Source: Cepaea nemoralis (taxonomy: Eukaryota > Mollusca > Gastropoda > Stylommatophora > Helicidae). Taken from it: a stretch of 64,000 nucleotides of DNA. The translations under genes were made by a program, and so were the position numbers. The notes under the pieces were generated by a model that saw only the letters and a program-made list of their open reading frames with translations, did no database searches and was not told the DNA's origin. The DNA lies in NCBI GenBank assembly GCA_014155875.1, contig JACEFZ010004085.1:28501-92500 (forward strand), given 5' to 3'. This document shows, piece after piece, positions 22,188 to 33,568 of this stretch (position 1 is its first letter; each line of letters begins with the position of its first letter).

Positions 22188-22331
22188 GTCTTGTGTATTC
22201 CAGGGGAATAAAGTAACACCAAACATATGGAAAAAGACCAACTGCAGAAGCTGCCGGATCAGCAAGGCATAGTTCTAACTGTCCACAAGTCAGAACTTCG
22301 ATCCTAGACCAGTTGCTGACCAAGGCTTAGA
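21938..22331 (+). mobile_element. SINE3-like copy with an internal (CT)n expansion
   Basis: Matches 15590-16105 from GACAGACGATAG to GACCAGTTGCTGACCAAGG; the last 160 bp are missing. Where other copies read CTCTCTCGGCCTGCC this copy has 76 bp of (CT)n (22110-22185). Confidence 0.82.
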
Positions 22332-22575
22332 GCAACCATCCCAGACTGTAAAACAATAATCCAGATGTGATTGTATATATGATGTACAGAACACATTTCG
22401 TGTGCTTTCGTCCAGGAAATGCTGGATTTTAGCAAGTTGTTTAACATTTTTTGTGCGATTTTCTTGGCAATTACGTAAACATGAGAGCTCCAGTTTAAAT
22501 GGCTGTCAACTAAATGACCTAATGTCTTATGCTCATTTACATTAATTACAGGTATACAGGTAAGTAGGTAAGTAG
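22332..22575 (-). pseudogene. Possible LINE reverse transcriptase thumb fragment
   Basis: A minus-strand open frame reads KTLGHLVDSHLNWSSHV followed by KKIAQKML and HEMCSVHHIYNHIW. The LG...D..L.W..H pattern is that of the region after the RT palm in I/jockey/CR1 LINEs, which continue with helices leading to a tyrosine- or tryptophan-containing segment. It is short, has no catalytic box, and runs into the (TAGG)n repeat. Called by pattern only. Confidence 0.5.
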
Positions 22576-23213
22576 CTAGATACATGGGTAGGTAAATAGG
22601 TTGGTTGGTTGGTTGGCAGGTAGGTAAGTAGGTAGGCAGGCAGATAGCTAGCTACATAGAATGATGGGTAAGAATGCATATATGTTTGTCTGTGTGAGTA
22701 TAAGGAAACAGGTAGGTAGTTAGTTAAGTAGGTAGGTAGTTAAGCACGTGGGTAGTAGGTAGGTAGGTAGGTAGGTAGGTAGGTAGGTAGTTAGGTAGGT
22801 AGGTAGGTAGGTAAGTGGTTAGGCAGTTAGCTAGATAATTGTGGGTATGTAGGTAGATATTCAAGTAGGTATGGTGGTAGTAGGGTATTTAATTAGGCAT
22901 GCATAAAGTTAGGTAGGTACGTAAGTAGGTATGTAGGTAGGCAGCTTTGTACCTAGGTAGAGAGGTGAGTATGTTGATAGACAATTGGGTGTGTAAGTAG
23001 GCAAATAGCTTGGCAGGTAAATAGGTAATTAGGTAAGTAAGGTGTGGATATGTAGATATGTGGGTGATAAAGTTCATTTGTAAGTAGTTCGTTATGTAGG
23101 ATGGCAGGTTGTTAGGTAGATAGATTGGTATGAGGGTAGGTTAGTTAGACTGGGGCAGGTAGGTAGCTGAATAGATAGACTGATGGGTAAGAACGCATGT
23201 ATGCTTGTCTGTT
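22555..23213. repeat. Degenerate (TAGG)n array
   Basis: GGTAGGTAGGTA with many substitutions, purest at 22757-22815. A segment GGGTAAGAATGCATATATG...GTGAGTATA (near 22665) recurs near 23185. Confidence 0.9.
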
Positions 23214-23729
23214 TGAGTATAGGTTGTTGTCAGGTCTTAGATATGACTGAGCTACTGTATGACAGTAGACGGTACTACCTGCTTTCTGTCAGCGCTGAAT
23301 GTTGGGCAGCGTTAACCAAACCCGATACCCCACATTGTGGAAACAGCTTCGGGCGGAGGAGTGCAATTGGGAGGGTACAAGTCTTACCCTAGTGCGAGGA
23401 AATGCAACCTATAGACAAAGTGTCATGGCAGGGCCAACCAGGCCCTAAGCCTTGGTCGGCAACTGGTCTAGGATGGAAGCTCCGACAGGCCGACAGTTAG
23501 AGCATAGCTTTGCTGATCTGGCTGCTTCTGCAGCTTGTCTTGTTCCAGATGTATTTATGTTACCTTTCCTCTGGAGTAAACTAGGCAGGCCGAGAGAATA
23601 GTCATGCTGCATGGGCAGCATTTGGTCTCTAAATACAGCCCAGGAATTGTGTTATGGAAAGGTATAACTCCAGTTTACAAACTATCGTCTGTCAAGGCGG
23701 CAAGGTACAAGTCTGTCATGAGTATAGGT
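23214..23729 (-). mobile_element. SINE3-like copy with 11-bp target duplication
   Basis: A 494-bp element (23225-23718) in the opposite orientation to 15590-16105, flanked by identical TGAGTATAGGT (23214-23224 and 23719-23729). TAGG repeats continue on both sides, so it inserted into the array. The duplication fixes the true ends of the family. Confidence 0.88.
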
Positions 23730-23995
23730 AAGCAGGTAGGTAGGTAGATAGGTAGGTAGATAGGTAAGTAAGTAGGTAGGTAGGTAGATAGGCAGGTAGG
23801 TAGGTAGTTAGGTAGGTAGGTAAGTAAGTAAGTAGATAGGTAGGTAAGTAGGAAGGTAGGTAGGTAGGTAGGTAGGTAGGTAGGTAGGTAGGCAGGCAGG
23901 CAGGAACACAGGCAGGTAGGTAGGTTATGAAAGTAGGCAACTAGGCAGGCAGGTTATGTAAGTGGGCAGGCAGACAGGTTGTGTAAGTAGGCGAG
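23730..23995. repeat. (TAGG)n and (CAGG)n array, right part
   Basis: Continuation of the array split by the SINE3-like insertion, purest at 23850-23895. Confidence 0.95.
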
Positions 23996-24530
23996 TAGGC
24001 AGGCAGGCAGCAGCACAAGGACACAAGGGATGAAAGGATAGGAGCGAACACATTGAAAAAACCTAACCATAGCACAACTAGAAAGACCTACATCGGGAAT
24101 CCACACGGCTAAAGAAATATAGAGACATAGGCTTTTAAACACGTGGATTAGAGAAATAGAGACACAGGTGAATAATGTGGGGAAGACAAGGCGGAAGCTG
24201 TTGGAGATAATAGAAGAGAGGACAGGTTGGCGGTGGTGGAGTTCTATGATCCATGGCAGAATACAAGACAGTAGAATAGGAACATACATTTCTATTTTCA
24301 TTAATTTGTCTTTCCATCCCCGTTAATTGTATCCCTGCCCGTATGTTTTTTTGTGTTGTCTTCTGTCTATCCAAGTTGATCCTTCACTGTTGTTTAATTC
24401 GTCCTTCTGTGCTTTACGTCACCCATCAACGGAGTGTCTGTAACGAAGTAATCCCTGGTGTCAAATCGCGTTGTTTCCCCATTAGATCAACACCGCTCGA
24501 CTAGAGATCAATGGAGATATGGCTTGCTTC
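23996..24530. other. Spacer, nothing recognised
   Basis: Open frames here show no domain. Confidence 0.45.
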
Positions 24531-24532
24531 TC

Positions 24533-24700
24533 TTTGTGTGGGTGTATGTGTGTTATAGTTGTGTGTGTGTGTGTGTATGTGTGTCGTTGTGTGTTGTAAG
24601 TATGAATGTGCGTGTATATATTATAAGTGTGAGTGTGGGTGTCCGGTGTGTGCCATTGTGTGATAAGTGTGGGTGTGTGTGTGTGGGTGGGTGGGGATGT
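24533..24700. repeat. GT-rich low-complexity tract
   Basis: GTGTGT runs broken by short A/T insertions. Confidence 0.85.
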
Positions 24701-24945
24701 GTTTGATATGTATGTGAAGGATTTTTGAGACGTTTGGTATGTGTGTGAATTATTTGTGAGACGTTTGATATGTGGGGAAGAATTTGTGAGACGTTTGATA
24801 TGTGGGGAAGAATTTGTGAGACGTTTCATATGTGTGTGAAGGATTTGTGAGACGTTTGATATGTGCGTGAATGAATTGTGAGGCGTTTGATATATGTGTG
24901 AAGAATTTGTGAAACGTTTGATATGTGTGTGAAGGATTTAACCTG
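24701..24945. repeat. About 31-bp minisatellite, 7-8 copies
   Basis: Unit includes GAATTTGTGAGACGTTTGAT followed by ATGTGTGTGA or ATGTGGGGA. Confidence 0.93.
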
Positions 24946-25051
24946 CACAGTTCACGGAGACTGCACTAGCCAGGAGGCCTTAATTCTCCAGACTCAACCT
25001 CCCTCCCCCTCCCAGACCCCTGTACTACGCCTTAAAACGTCTTAAACTTCG

Positions 25052-25249
25052 AGAGGATTGACTTTATTACACCGGGTTTTTATCCCATATGGCTCGGTCT
25101 CTTTCCACAGGGCGACCTGCCGGAAGCGCCACACAAAGCAAGAACTCCGTAGCTCCAGCGACGACCCCCCCCCAAGGGTCTCCGAGAAAAATACACTCGT
25201 GAACCCAGGCGAGAGGCAAACGACTTAACGACTTCGCCACGGAGACTCC
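25052..25249 (-). mobile_element. SINE1 copy
   Basis: The complement starts GGAGTCTCCGTGGCGAAGTC and ends at the ATCCTC near 25052; it includes a short C8 run at 25165-25172. The B-box region is altered. Confidence 0.83.
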
Positions 25250-25549
25250 CGATTTTCTTGAACGTAACAATAAGCTTTGTTGTTGTGTTGTGTGGGTTCA
25301 ATACTTTCTGTTCCCATTTATTGATTACAACGTCTATCATTTCCCTGTAATCACTTCATGATCATTTCTTTCTGTAAGCAGCGGGTTATCAGCATAACGC
25401 AGATTCACATTATATCTTGTTCCTTCAATGTTCGTATCTGGTTTATCTCTTACTAATTTCATTCTGGAAAGTATACACTGTCTGTTCAAACAAAAACTGA
25501 TCAGCTGCCTATATTATCTTGCGGCGAATGACAGGGGTCTTGTTAAAAC
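25250..25549. other. Spacer, nothing recognised
   Basis: No supported feature. Confidence 0.45.
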
Positions 25550-25700
25550 GTTACATATCCTTTACAGGACGTTGCAGTCAACTCCAGCAATTTTTTTCTT
25601 GGCTGTTTGTGATACCTGAGCAAGTCTACTTTGGGTAGTTTGTCATTGCTTTCTGAACGACAGACACCCATACCATAAGCTGAAACAATCAAAACCGATA
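25550..25700 (-). mobile_element. SINE2 3' part
   Basis: GTTACATATCCTTTACAGGA, TTGTCATTGCTTTCTGAACG and CATACCATAAGC match the other copies. The head is absent. Confidence 0.75.
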
Positions 25701-26020
25701 ATCACAGGTATTATTCGAATCAAGGAATCACGGATGTCGCACCAACAAACTTGGCACAAGAGAGAAAACACACTCCCCACCATGCATAACGGCAAACAAG
25801 GACCAGAATATAACCGGTAGAAATATCAGATAGCATCCATCTTTATCGTGGTAACATATGGAAGCCAGTCGCAATTTCTGCAGAAGACAATTTTGGCTTT
25901 CAACTGTAAATGTGACAGAAAAGCTCTTAGAAAACCGTGGACCAAAGAAGAACCGAACACTAAAATTCTATACGACCTGATAATCGAAGACAACTGACTG
26001 ATAAACAGTATCATGTCCCT
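25701..26020. other. Spacer, nothing firmly recognised
   Basis: Part (25885-25990) resembles 16140-16240. Confidence 0.35.
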
Positions 26021-26480
26021 CAAACTGACATCATTATCATGTGTCATGCCGATAAGCGTGGGCGGTCATATTTCGTCATTTCACGTGATCACCAGAGTCG
26101 TGGACCAGCACTGTGTTCTTGTCCGACCATGCCACCTGGCGAAACCATACAGATATTTACCTCTCTGCCTTCCTCTTGTTCTTTTCCCCTCAATCTTGCC
26201 AGTTGTTATGATTTCTCAAGTTTATTCTTTCTTCCCACCGACGGCCATAATCTGTGTCTTCTTACAGTTCAGTTCTAACCCTAGTTGATCATTGTGTACA
26301 ACAACCGCATCTACTAAATCTTGCAGATCCTGCTCATTGTCTGTAATAAATACTGCATCATCAGCATATATAATGTTACTAATGTTATGTCCCCCAATGG
26401 TGATTTCTCTGATATCTTCTACATTTCTTAAAATATTTTCTCCATATAAGTAAAATAGATATGAGAAAGACGTAGGACAG
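26021..26480 (-). pseudogene. RTE-B LINE, internally deleted (copy e)
   Basis: The complement gives YLYGENILRNVEDI, IIYADDAVFITDNEQDLQDL and LGLELNCKKTQIM (26225-26480), the palm of the RTE-B reverse transcriptase. At about 26220 it jumps directly to the 3' end of the element (GKIE-like region, then GGCATGACACATGATAATGA at 26020-26050). About 600 bp that are present in copy a at 8400-8860 are missing. YADD is changed only at its neighbours and still reads YADD. The copy cannot make a full enzyme. Confidence 0.87.
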
Positions 26481-26496
26481 CTTTCGAACTCGTCAT

Positions 26497-26625
26497 TTGG
26501 ATAACGTGTGTAGTTTTTTCGGAGATCCTTGGAGGTCGTGGATGGAGCTACGGATTTCGTGCTTTTTGTCAGTGTTTTCGGCAGGCTGCTCTGCAGAAAT
26601 AAGACCGATCCATATATGATGGGAC
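26497..26625 (+). mobile_element. SINE1 body fragment
   Basis: Shares GGAGCTACGGATTTCGTGCT, TTTTCGGCAGGC and the 3' end of the family; the tRNA head is missing. It abuts a SINE3-like copy. Confidence 0.72.
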
Positions 26626-26627
26626 AC

Positions 26628-26957
26628 TGTACAAAAAAGTGCAATTTGGAAGGTACAAGGCTTACCTTAGTGCGAGGAAATGCAACTTCAGATTAAATGT
26701 CATTGCAGGCAGATCGGGCTCTAAACCTTGGTGATCAATTGGTCTAGAATGGAAGTTTTGAGAGGCGGATTGTTAGAGCATTACTTTGCTGATACTGCAG
26801 CATCTGCAGCTTGTCTTGTTCGACATGTATTGGAGTGAACTAGGCAGGCCGAGAGAAGGATCATGCTGCATGGGCAACATATGGTCTCTAAACTCAACGC
26901 CGGCTTTGTGCAATGAAGAGGAATAACTGCATATCACAAACTATCGTCTGTCAATAG
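26628..26957 (-). mobile_element. SINE3-like copy, partial
   Basis: AGTGCAATTTGGAAGGTACAAG, TTAGTGCGAGGAAATGCAAC and CATGCTGCATGGGCAACAT match 23225-23718. One end is missing and there is an internal deletion near 26830. Confidence 0.8.
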
Positions 26958-28962
26958 CTAAAATACAGAATATAAACGAACGATGGTAAATGTTTAAGGA
27001 CTCAATTAATCAGCCGAGCAAAGAAATATTACCGGCCGTAGAGAAGCCAAAAAGGTAAGAAAAGATGGATCAATGAAGAAATCTTAAAGTTGATGGCCAA
27101 AAGAAAACAGAGTAAAAATGATACACAAGAATATAACGAGATAAATACAGAAATAATAAATTATTGTATGAAGGCAAAAGAAAATTGTTTAAATGAGCAG
27201 TGCAAGAAAATTGAGTTGAATTCTATTAAAGATACAAAACATATGCACAGACAAGTCACTGAGCTCACAGGAAGAAAAATAAGAATAAATACAGGGTGTT
27301 TACACTCAAACACAGGAAATATATTATTGGAGAAAGCTGCCATAATTAAGAGGTGGAATGAGTATATAAGAGAATTATATACTGGAGAAAGGGCAGAATT
27401 AACAGTAGAAAGTAACTTAGAAGGTCCACCTATCCTAAAAGACGAAGTCGCTGACGCTATGAAACATATGAAGAAAGGAAAAACAGCTGGGCCAGATGGA
27501 ATCACAATAGAAGAATTAGAAGTAATGGGAGAATTTGGAGTAGATATAATAACCAAAATGTTGAATGATATTTACAGCAGTGGATATCTACCAAGAGATA
27601 TGCTGAAATCTGTATTTATAGCTATACCAAAAAGACCAGGAGCAATTGAATGCGAAGATTTTCGTACGATTAACCTCATAAACAATGTCACTAAGCTTAT
27701 ACTCAGAATTATAATGAGAAGAACAAGAAAGACATTAAAAATGGAAATTGGTGAAGAACAATGTGGATATGTGGAAGGAAAGGGTACAAACAATGCAATA
27801 TGCATTACGGACACTGTTAGAGAGATCAATAGAGACACAGAATGACATATGTTTGTACTTCATAGATTATACTAAGGCATTTGGTAAAGTAAAACATAAT
27901 GAAATGATTAAAATGTTAGAAGATATTAACATTGATGGGAAAGATCTCAGAATAATTTTTTTTTAAATATTTACTGGAACCAAGTAGTAATACAATTTTA
28001 TTATTATTATTCCCAGCGAATAAAATGGGAAATAAAGTGGGAAATTATGAACAAATAAGGCTGGGAGTACAAGGGTGTGTTTTGTCACCGGATCTCTTCT
28101 CCCTCTATAACGAAGTAATAATGAGAGAGATCAAAGAGAAGTCATGAATAATATTCGGAGGTTATATTATAAACAATATACGCCATGCAGATAACAGTAT
28201 TGATGGCGGATAATGCAAAAGATCTACAACAATTGTTAGACATTATAGTAACAGAGACTGCAAAGAAAAGACTCTCCTTGAATATCAAGAAAACAGTAAC
28301 AATGGTGATATCAAAGAAAAAGGTGAAACCCAAATGTGACATAGAAATAGAAGCGAAAATTCTTAACCACGTGGATAGTTTTAAATACCTATGGGCACTT
28401 ATAACATCAGATGGAAGATGCACAACACAGATTAAGAGCAGAATAGGGCAAGCAAAGGCTGCATTTCATAAAATTAAGACTAGTCTTATGCAATAAGTCA
28501 CTATCATTGAATGAAAGAAAGAGAGTGCTGAAGTGCTATATAGAACATGTTTTGCTGTTTGGCTATGAAACTTGGTTTGTAAATGAACAAATTAGGAACA
28601 GATTGGAAGCAACAGAAATGTGGTTCCTGAGGCGATTGTTGCGAATTCCTTGGATTGCTAGGGTAACTAACAACGACTGCCTGAAAGAGGCTAATGAAAC
28701 TAGAACATTGTATACAACAATAAGAAAGAGGCAAACAGCTTTTTTTGGTCATGTGATGAGAAGAGAGGCATTGAAGAACATAGTGACAACTGGAAAGATC
28801 GAGGGGAAAAGAGGCAGACCAAGAGAAATGATGCTGGATGGATTGAAACGATGGCTGATATCAACAGCGGAGTTGATCCAGAAAATCAAAGACCGAGATC
28901 TGTAGAGAGTCATGAACGCCTACGCCAGCCGGCATTGTTCTTGATGATGATGATGATGATTG
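26952..28962 (+). pseudogene. RTE-A LINE, 5'-truncated, reverse transcriptase relic (copy b)
   Basis: It would encode the RTE reverse transcriptase. The first 251-residue block (27090-27845) spans the linker after the endonuclease and the RT fingers (GKTAGPDGITIEELE, FIAIPKRPGAIECEDFRTINL). Overlapping frames carry LYFIDYTKAFGKV, then a decayed QG box near 28060-28100. The palm box lies near 28185 and has lost YADD to mutation (HADN-like). The thumb and C-terminus follow (RKRQTAFFGHVMRRE, GKIEGKRGRPREMM). It has frameshifts near 27845, 27960, 28140 and 28496. The tail is (GAT)n (28942-28962). The endonuclease is absent. It starts against the SINE3-like copy at 26957. Confidence 0.92.
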
Positions 28963-29568
28963 TCTGCTCAGACGTCAAGGTGCCAATACTTTCACTATGG
29001 AGCATTTAAATATCACTCCAACGTTTTACCCTTTTCTATTCTGGCCTATTTCATTTTCAAACATCGATGACATTCAACTCTTCGTGGCTTTCCTTGATAT
29101 GGTACCTCAATATTTCCTTACTCACCCCAAATCCCCCTCCCCGTAGCAACAACCATCAACTAGGCCACTCTTAGTGCAGTGTTCATAACGCCATACTGGA
29201 TTCTTCCTTCCCAAAATTCTACTCCCTCCAAGATAATCAGATACGCACATTGCGGCCTCACTTCCAGAAACGACGTCATTTTGTGACGACACGCCTCACT
29301 CCAACCCCTTCCCCCTTCCCTCCTCCTCTGTCAACTGTAGTTTTCATCAAATATCGCGGAGCTCCCCCTCCGCCTCCCCTCCCGAGACCATCAGAACCCT
29401 GTTATTTCTGTCAGATACTTTCTACACTTGTTTCAAGCCGTCACAGAAATCCGTCTGACTGTTTTTAGAGTGAGTGCTTTTGACACGTGCTGCTTCATAA
29501 ACATCCCCCACCCCTGTCCCCACCTCTTCAGCGAGCGACGTGACTATGCCAGACCCCCATATAGTGCA
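28963..29568. other. C-rich spacer, nothing recognised
   Basis: Several CCCCTCCC patches; no gene supported. Confidence 0.45.
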
Positions 29569-29620
29569 GGGTGTCCGTTAAGTTCTCTTGCACGTTTTAA
29601 TAATAACTTTGTATATGGAA
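29569..29620 (+). mobile_element. Possible single end of a mariner-type element
   Basis: GCAGGGTGTCCGTTAAG resembles the CAGGGTGTCC ends common in mariner elements; no partner end was found before the pyrimidine tract. Confidence 0.4.
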
Positions 29621-29689
29621 GTCTGGGGTTCGTACCTGGTGGTGAGTCGTCTTACTTTTCAAGACAGTGATTTTACTAATTTTCCTTTT

Positions 29690-30340
29690 CCTCCTCCTTT
29701 TCCTTATTCTCTTCCTTCTTCTTCTTCTTCTTCTTCTGCTTCTTCTTCTTCTTCTTCTTCTTCTTCTTCTTCTTCTTCTTCTTCTTCTTCTTCTCCTTCT
29801 GTCTCCTCATCCCCTTTCCTCTACTCCTCTTTTCTTCTTCTTCTTCTTCTTCTTCTTCTTCTTCTTCTTCTTCTTCTTCTTCTTCTTCTTCTTCTTCTTC
29901 TTCTTCATCTATTTCGTCTATATCTCCTTCTCCATCTCCATCTCCTCTCTTCCTCGCCCTTCACCTCCTCTTCCTCCTCCTCCTCCTGCTCCTCCTCCTC
30001 TCCTCATTCTTCATCATTTTCTTCTTTTTCTTCTTCTTTTTTCTTCTTCCTCATCTTCTTCTTCGTCTCTATCTCCATCTCCTCTCCTCCTCGTCCTCCT
30101 CGTCCTCGTCCTCGTCCTCCTCGTCCTCCTCGTCCTCGTCCTCCTCCTCATTCATCTTCGTCTTCCTCTTCTTCTCTTCGTCTTCTTCTCGATCTCCCCT
30201 CTTCCTCGTCCTCCTCCTCCGCCCCCTCATTCTTCTCCTCCTCCTCCACCTCCTCCTCCTCATTCTTCTTCTTATTCTTATTCTTCTTCTTCTTCTTATT
30301 CTTCTTCTTCTTCTTCTTCTTCTTCCTCCTCCTCGTACAA
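29690..30340. repeat. Polypyrimidine tract, TTC/TCC rich, 650 bp
   Basis: Pure TTC blocks (29717-29793, 29833-29906) grade into TCC and CGTCCTC blocks. Long Ser/Leu/Phe reading frames are artefacts. Confidence 0.95.
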
Positions 30341-30494
30341 CTTAGGCGTCAACTTGAATATAATAAAACAAACAACAGTGAACCTGAGGTTCTTGATATC
30401 TTTATAATGTAAATCAACCAACGGTTAGAGTATTCTACATGTGAACATCAGGATTCCGGGCTAGAATATCCGAAACGGGTTCTCTATGTAGACA

Positions 30495-30910
30495 ATGGAT
30501 TGAATTCCTCCTGCGGTCTGTTGTACGTAGAGTCACCTTTATCTTCGCCCAGGGACATGCGGGAGTTGAGGGAAATAAACGAGCTGATAAATTTGCTGGG
30601 TCTGTATCACCTGTAGATGGTCAGCTCATGGATCGTGCCGATGTTATTATTGCCCTTAGAGGGATGTCGAGAGCGGAGGGCTTTGATGCCACGTCGTTGT
30701 CCAGAATGAGAGACTGAAGTTAGAATTGGCACGGTCAGACACGAGAGATGGACATCTGGAGAATGAGGGGCCTTGTCAATCAATACAGAACTGGCACTAT
30801 TAGCGTCGCACGATGATGCATATATTGGAGTGAAGATGAAGAAATCTAGGCACCTATAGACTTGTTCGGAGCGCAAGGATGTTACCCCAACGGATGGTGA
30901 GTTGTGAGTA
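30495..30910 (+). pseudogene. RNase H-like domain relic
   Basis: Plus-strand translation at about 30528-30680 gives VTFIFAQGHAGVEGNKRADK followed by FAG and then DGQLMDRADVIIALRGMSRA. G-H-A-G-V-E-G-N-x-R-A-D is the C-terminal signature of RNase HI domains, with the histidine and last catalytic aspartate present. Further downstream, out of frame, RTGTISV and a CSERKDVTPTDGE segment could be the rest of the same protein. No upstream YTDGS box is seen. It is separate from the I-like LINE, whose equivalent reads SHCGVPGNDRADQLA. The parent element is unknown. Confidence 0.65.
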
Positions 30911-30928
30911 CTGTGAAGGGTTTGCAAT

Positions 30929-31036
30929 GATCAGTATTAGGTAGGGTATAATGTGGTCAAAATTAGGTAGGATCTGGTGTGGTTAGTATTGGGTAGTGTA
31001 TGGTGTAATCAGTATTAGGTATGGTGTTGTGTGGAC
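30929..31036. repeat. 26-bp satellite, left outlier
   Basis: Degenerate GTGTGGTCAGTATTAGGTAG units, cut off by the RTE-B insertion and resumed at 32985. Confidence 0.85.
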
Positions 31037-32985
31037 AGTAAATAAGAATTCAAAAATAAAGATAATAGGACGTCAGAAATGGTTGACGGAAGACATCTTA
31101 AAACTCACGGAAGTAAGAAGAAATAACAAAAATAACAAGGAAAAATATGAAGAGATTCACAGAAAAATTAGCAAGCTGTGCAAAGAGGCAAATGAGACAT
31201 GGCTTGAGGAAAATTGCAAGAAAATTGAAAACCAACACAACACCCGGAATACCAAATTAATGCACAAAAGAATTAATGACATCACTAACAAAAGAACACA
31301 CACATCAACGGGTTGCCTAAAAACCAAAAATGGCATATCATAATAAAACAAGATCAGATTTTACATGCGTGGTCACATTATGTGAAAGAACTTTATGATG
31401 ATACTTGAGAAGAACAATATGATCATCGGAATAATAATGAAGGACCATCAATGTTGAAGATAAAAGTTCAGAATGCTCATATATATATATTCTCCTCGTC
31501 CTCATATATATATATATATATATGAAAACTGGCAAGACCCCGGGTACCGATAACATCACAATAGAAATGATCAATGCCTTAGAAGAATATGGAATAGACC
31601 AAGTCACCAGACTGCTGAACGCAATATACGATACTGGAGATATACCTATTGAATTATGTAATTCTATATTTATTGCAATCCCGAAGAAATCAGGAGCCTT
31701 GAAATGCGATCAACATCGAACAATTAGTATAATGAGCCACATCACGACGATTCTGCTGAGAATTTTCATGCAAAGAGTTAATACAACCCGAAATGGGAGA
31801 AGAACACTGTGGGTTTGTAGAAGGCAAAGGCACAGTAAATGCTGTGTATATAATGAGAACAGAAATAGAACGTTCTAAAGAAGTAAACAAAGATCTATAT
31901 CTTTGCTTTATTGACTACACAAAGGTTTTCGATAAAATGAGACATGTCGACATGATAAGGATGCTTGAAGATCTACAAACTTGATGGAAAAGACCTTAGA
32001 CTTGTAAAAAAACATATATTGGAAACAACAAGCTGCCATCAGAATTGATAACGATGTAGGTCAATATCAGCCTATTAAAAGAGGTGTGAGACAGGGATGT
32101 GTAATGTCTCCAGATCTGTTTTCCCTGTACAGTGAAAATATTTTCAGAAATATAGAAGATATGGAAGGAATCAACATTGGGGGACGATACATCAATAACA
32201 TTAGATATGCAGATGATACAGTCTTGATTGCAGACAATGAACAGGACCTGCAAAATTTAGTAGATGCGGTTGTTGCACACAGTGAACAACTAGGGTTAGA
32301 ACTGAATATTAAGAAGACAGATTATGGTCGTCACTGGGAAGAAGGAAATACCACAATGTGATATACGAGTAAACGGGCATATTCTTAAGCAAGTGAATCG
32401 ATACAGTTATCTCGGCACAGTCATAACATCTTATGGGAGATGCCTTGAAGAGATTAAACAAGACGTCCCATTGCGAAGGTAGCCTTTTGCAAGATGAAAA
32501 ACATACTGACCAATAAAAAGACATCAATTGAAATGAGAAAAAAGAGTGTTGAGGTGCTACATAGAACTTGTACTTTTGTATGGATGTGAAGCGTGGACAA
32601 TGAGCAGTCAAGCTGAAAAATAGCTGATGGCTGTGGAAATGTGGTTTCTGCGGAAAATGCAAAAATTACCATGGACAGACAGAAAAACCAATGAACAAGT
32701 CCTTCAAGAAACAAATGAAGATCGTAAACATTAGACGACGACAGTCAACATTTTTTTTTTGGGGGGGGGGGGGGGCATGTTATGAGAAGAAATGATTTGG
32801 AGAACTTGGTAAGACTTGTAAGATCGAAGGGTAGAGACCAAGGGGAAGACTGAGAAGTAAATACCTGGATGGCTTTACCACGTGACATGGTCGAGACAGG
32901 AACACGGAGCTGATCCACGACTCTGGTGATCGAGTGAAATAGCAGAACATGACCGCCCTCGCTTATCGGCATGACACATGATGGA
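31037..32985 (+). pseudogene. RTE-B LINE, 5'-truncated, inserted in satellite (copy b)
   Basis: Begins in the linker (RQKWLTEDILKLTEVRRNNK near 31070), then RT fingers (31522-31878: GKTPGTDNITIEMINALEE, FIAIPKKSGAL), LCFIDYTKVFDKM near 31910, GMRQGCVMSPDLFSLY-like near 32090, IRYADDTVLIADNEQDLQ near 32200, and a frameshifted thumb and C-terminus to 32970. Lesions include an inserted (TA)n pair at 31475-31522, frameshifts near 31790, 31985, 32320, 32470 and 32730, and a T10G15 run at 32751-32775. The tail reads CACATGATGGAG. Satellite sequence on both sides shows insertion into the 26-bp array. Confidence 0.92.
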
Positions 32986-33255
32986 GTGTGGTTAGTAGTA
33001 AACAGGGTCAGGGTGATCTGTAATATATAGGATGTTGTGTGGTCAGTATTAGGTAGAGTTTAGTGTGGTCAGTATTAGGTAGGGTGTAGTGTGGTCAGTA
33101 TTAGGTAGGGTGTAGTGTGGTCAGTATTATGTAGGGCCTGGTGTGGTCAGTATTGGGTAGGCTGTGGTATAGTCAGTATTGGGTGGGGTGTGGTGTGGTC
33201 AGTATTGGGTAGTGTATGCTGTGGTCAGTACTAGGTAGTGTGTGGTGTTTGTTAG
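32986..33255. repeat. 26-bp satellite, middle part
   Basis: GTGTGGTCAGTATTAGGTAGGGTG units between two insertions. Confidence 0.93.
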
Positions 33256-33568
33256 TCATTTAGTTAGTCGTGGTTCCAACTTCACGGCAACGGGTCGTCC
33301 CCATATTGCTACGTTCCTGTGCCAGTGAATATAACGCAAAATATTCCTCACTGCCCAATGTGAACAATGGAATAGACAGGAGTATCGGCAAGCCAACAGC
33401 CTGCACAGGTACACTGTGCATAATGCCGCGCCAGAATGCCAACACAAAAGTTCTCCACGAAAAATGCAGTTCATCGTCGATGAAAACGGCAGTCACCAGA
33501 AAGACTTCATTGACTCGGGTTTTATCCCATATGGCTCGGTCTCTTTCCGTAGGACGGCCCACAGAAAG
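33256..33568. mobile_element. Insertion in the satellite, ending in a SINE1 fragment
   Basis: About 310 bp without satellite units. Its right part (33500-33568) is the SINE1 3' end on the minus strand (GGGTTTTATCCCATATGGCT, GTCTCTTTCCGTAGGACGG). The left 240 bp are not recognised; open frames on both strands lack domains. Confidence 0.7.

Noticed and set aside
24135..24374. Minus-strand open frame as a small gene
   Set aside because: No recognisable domain, signal or composition; likely chance.
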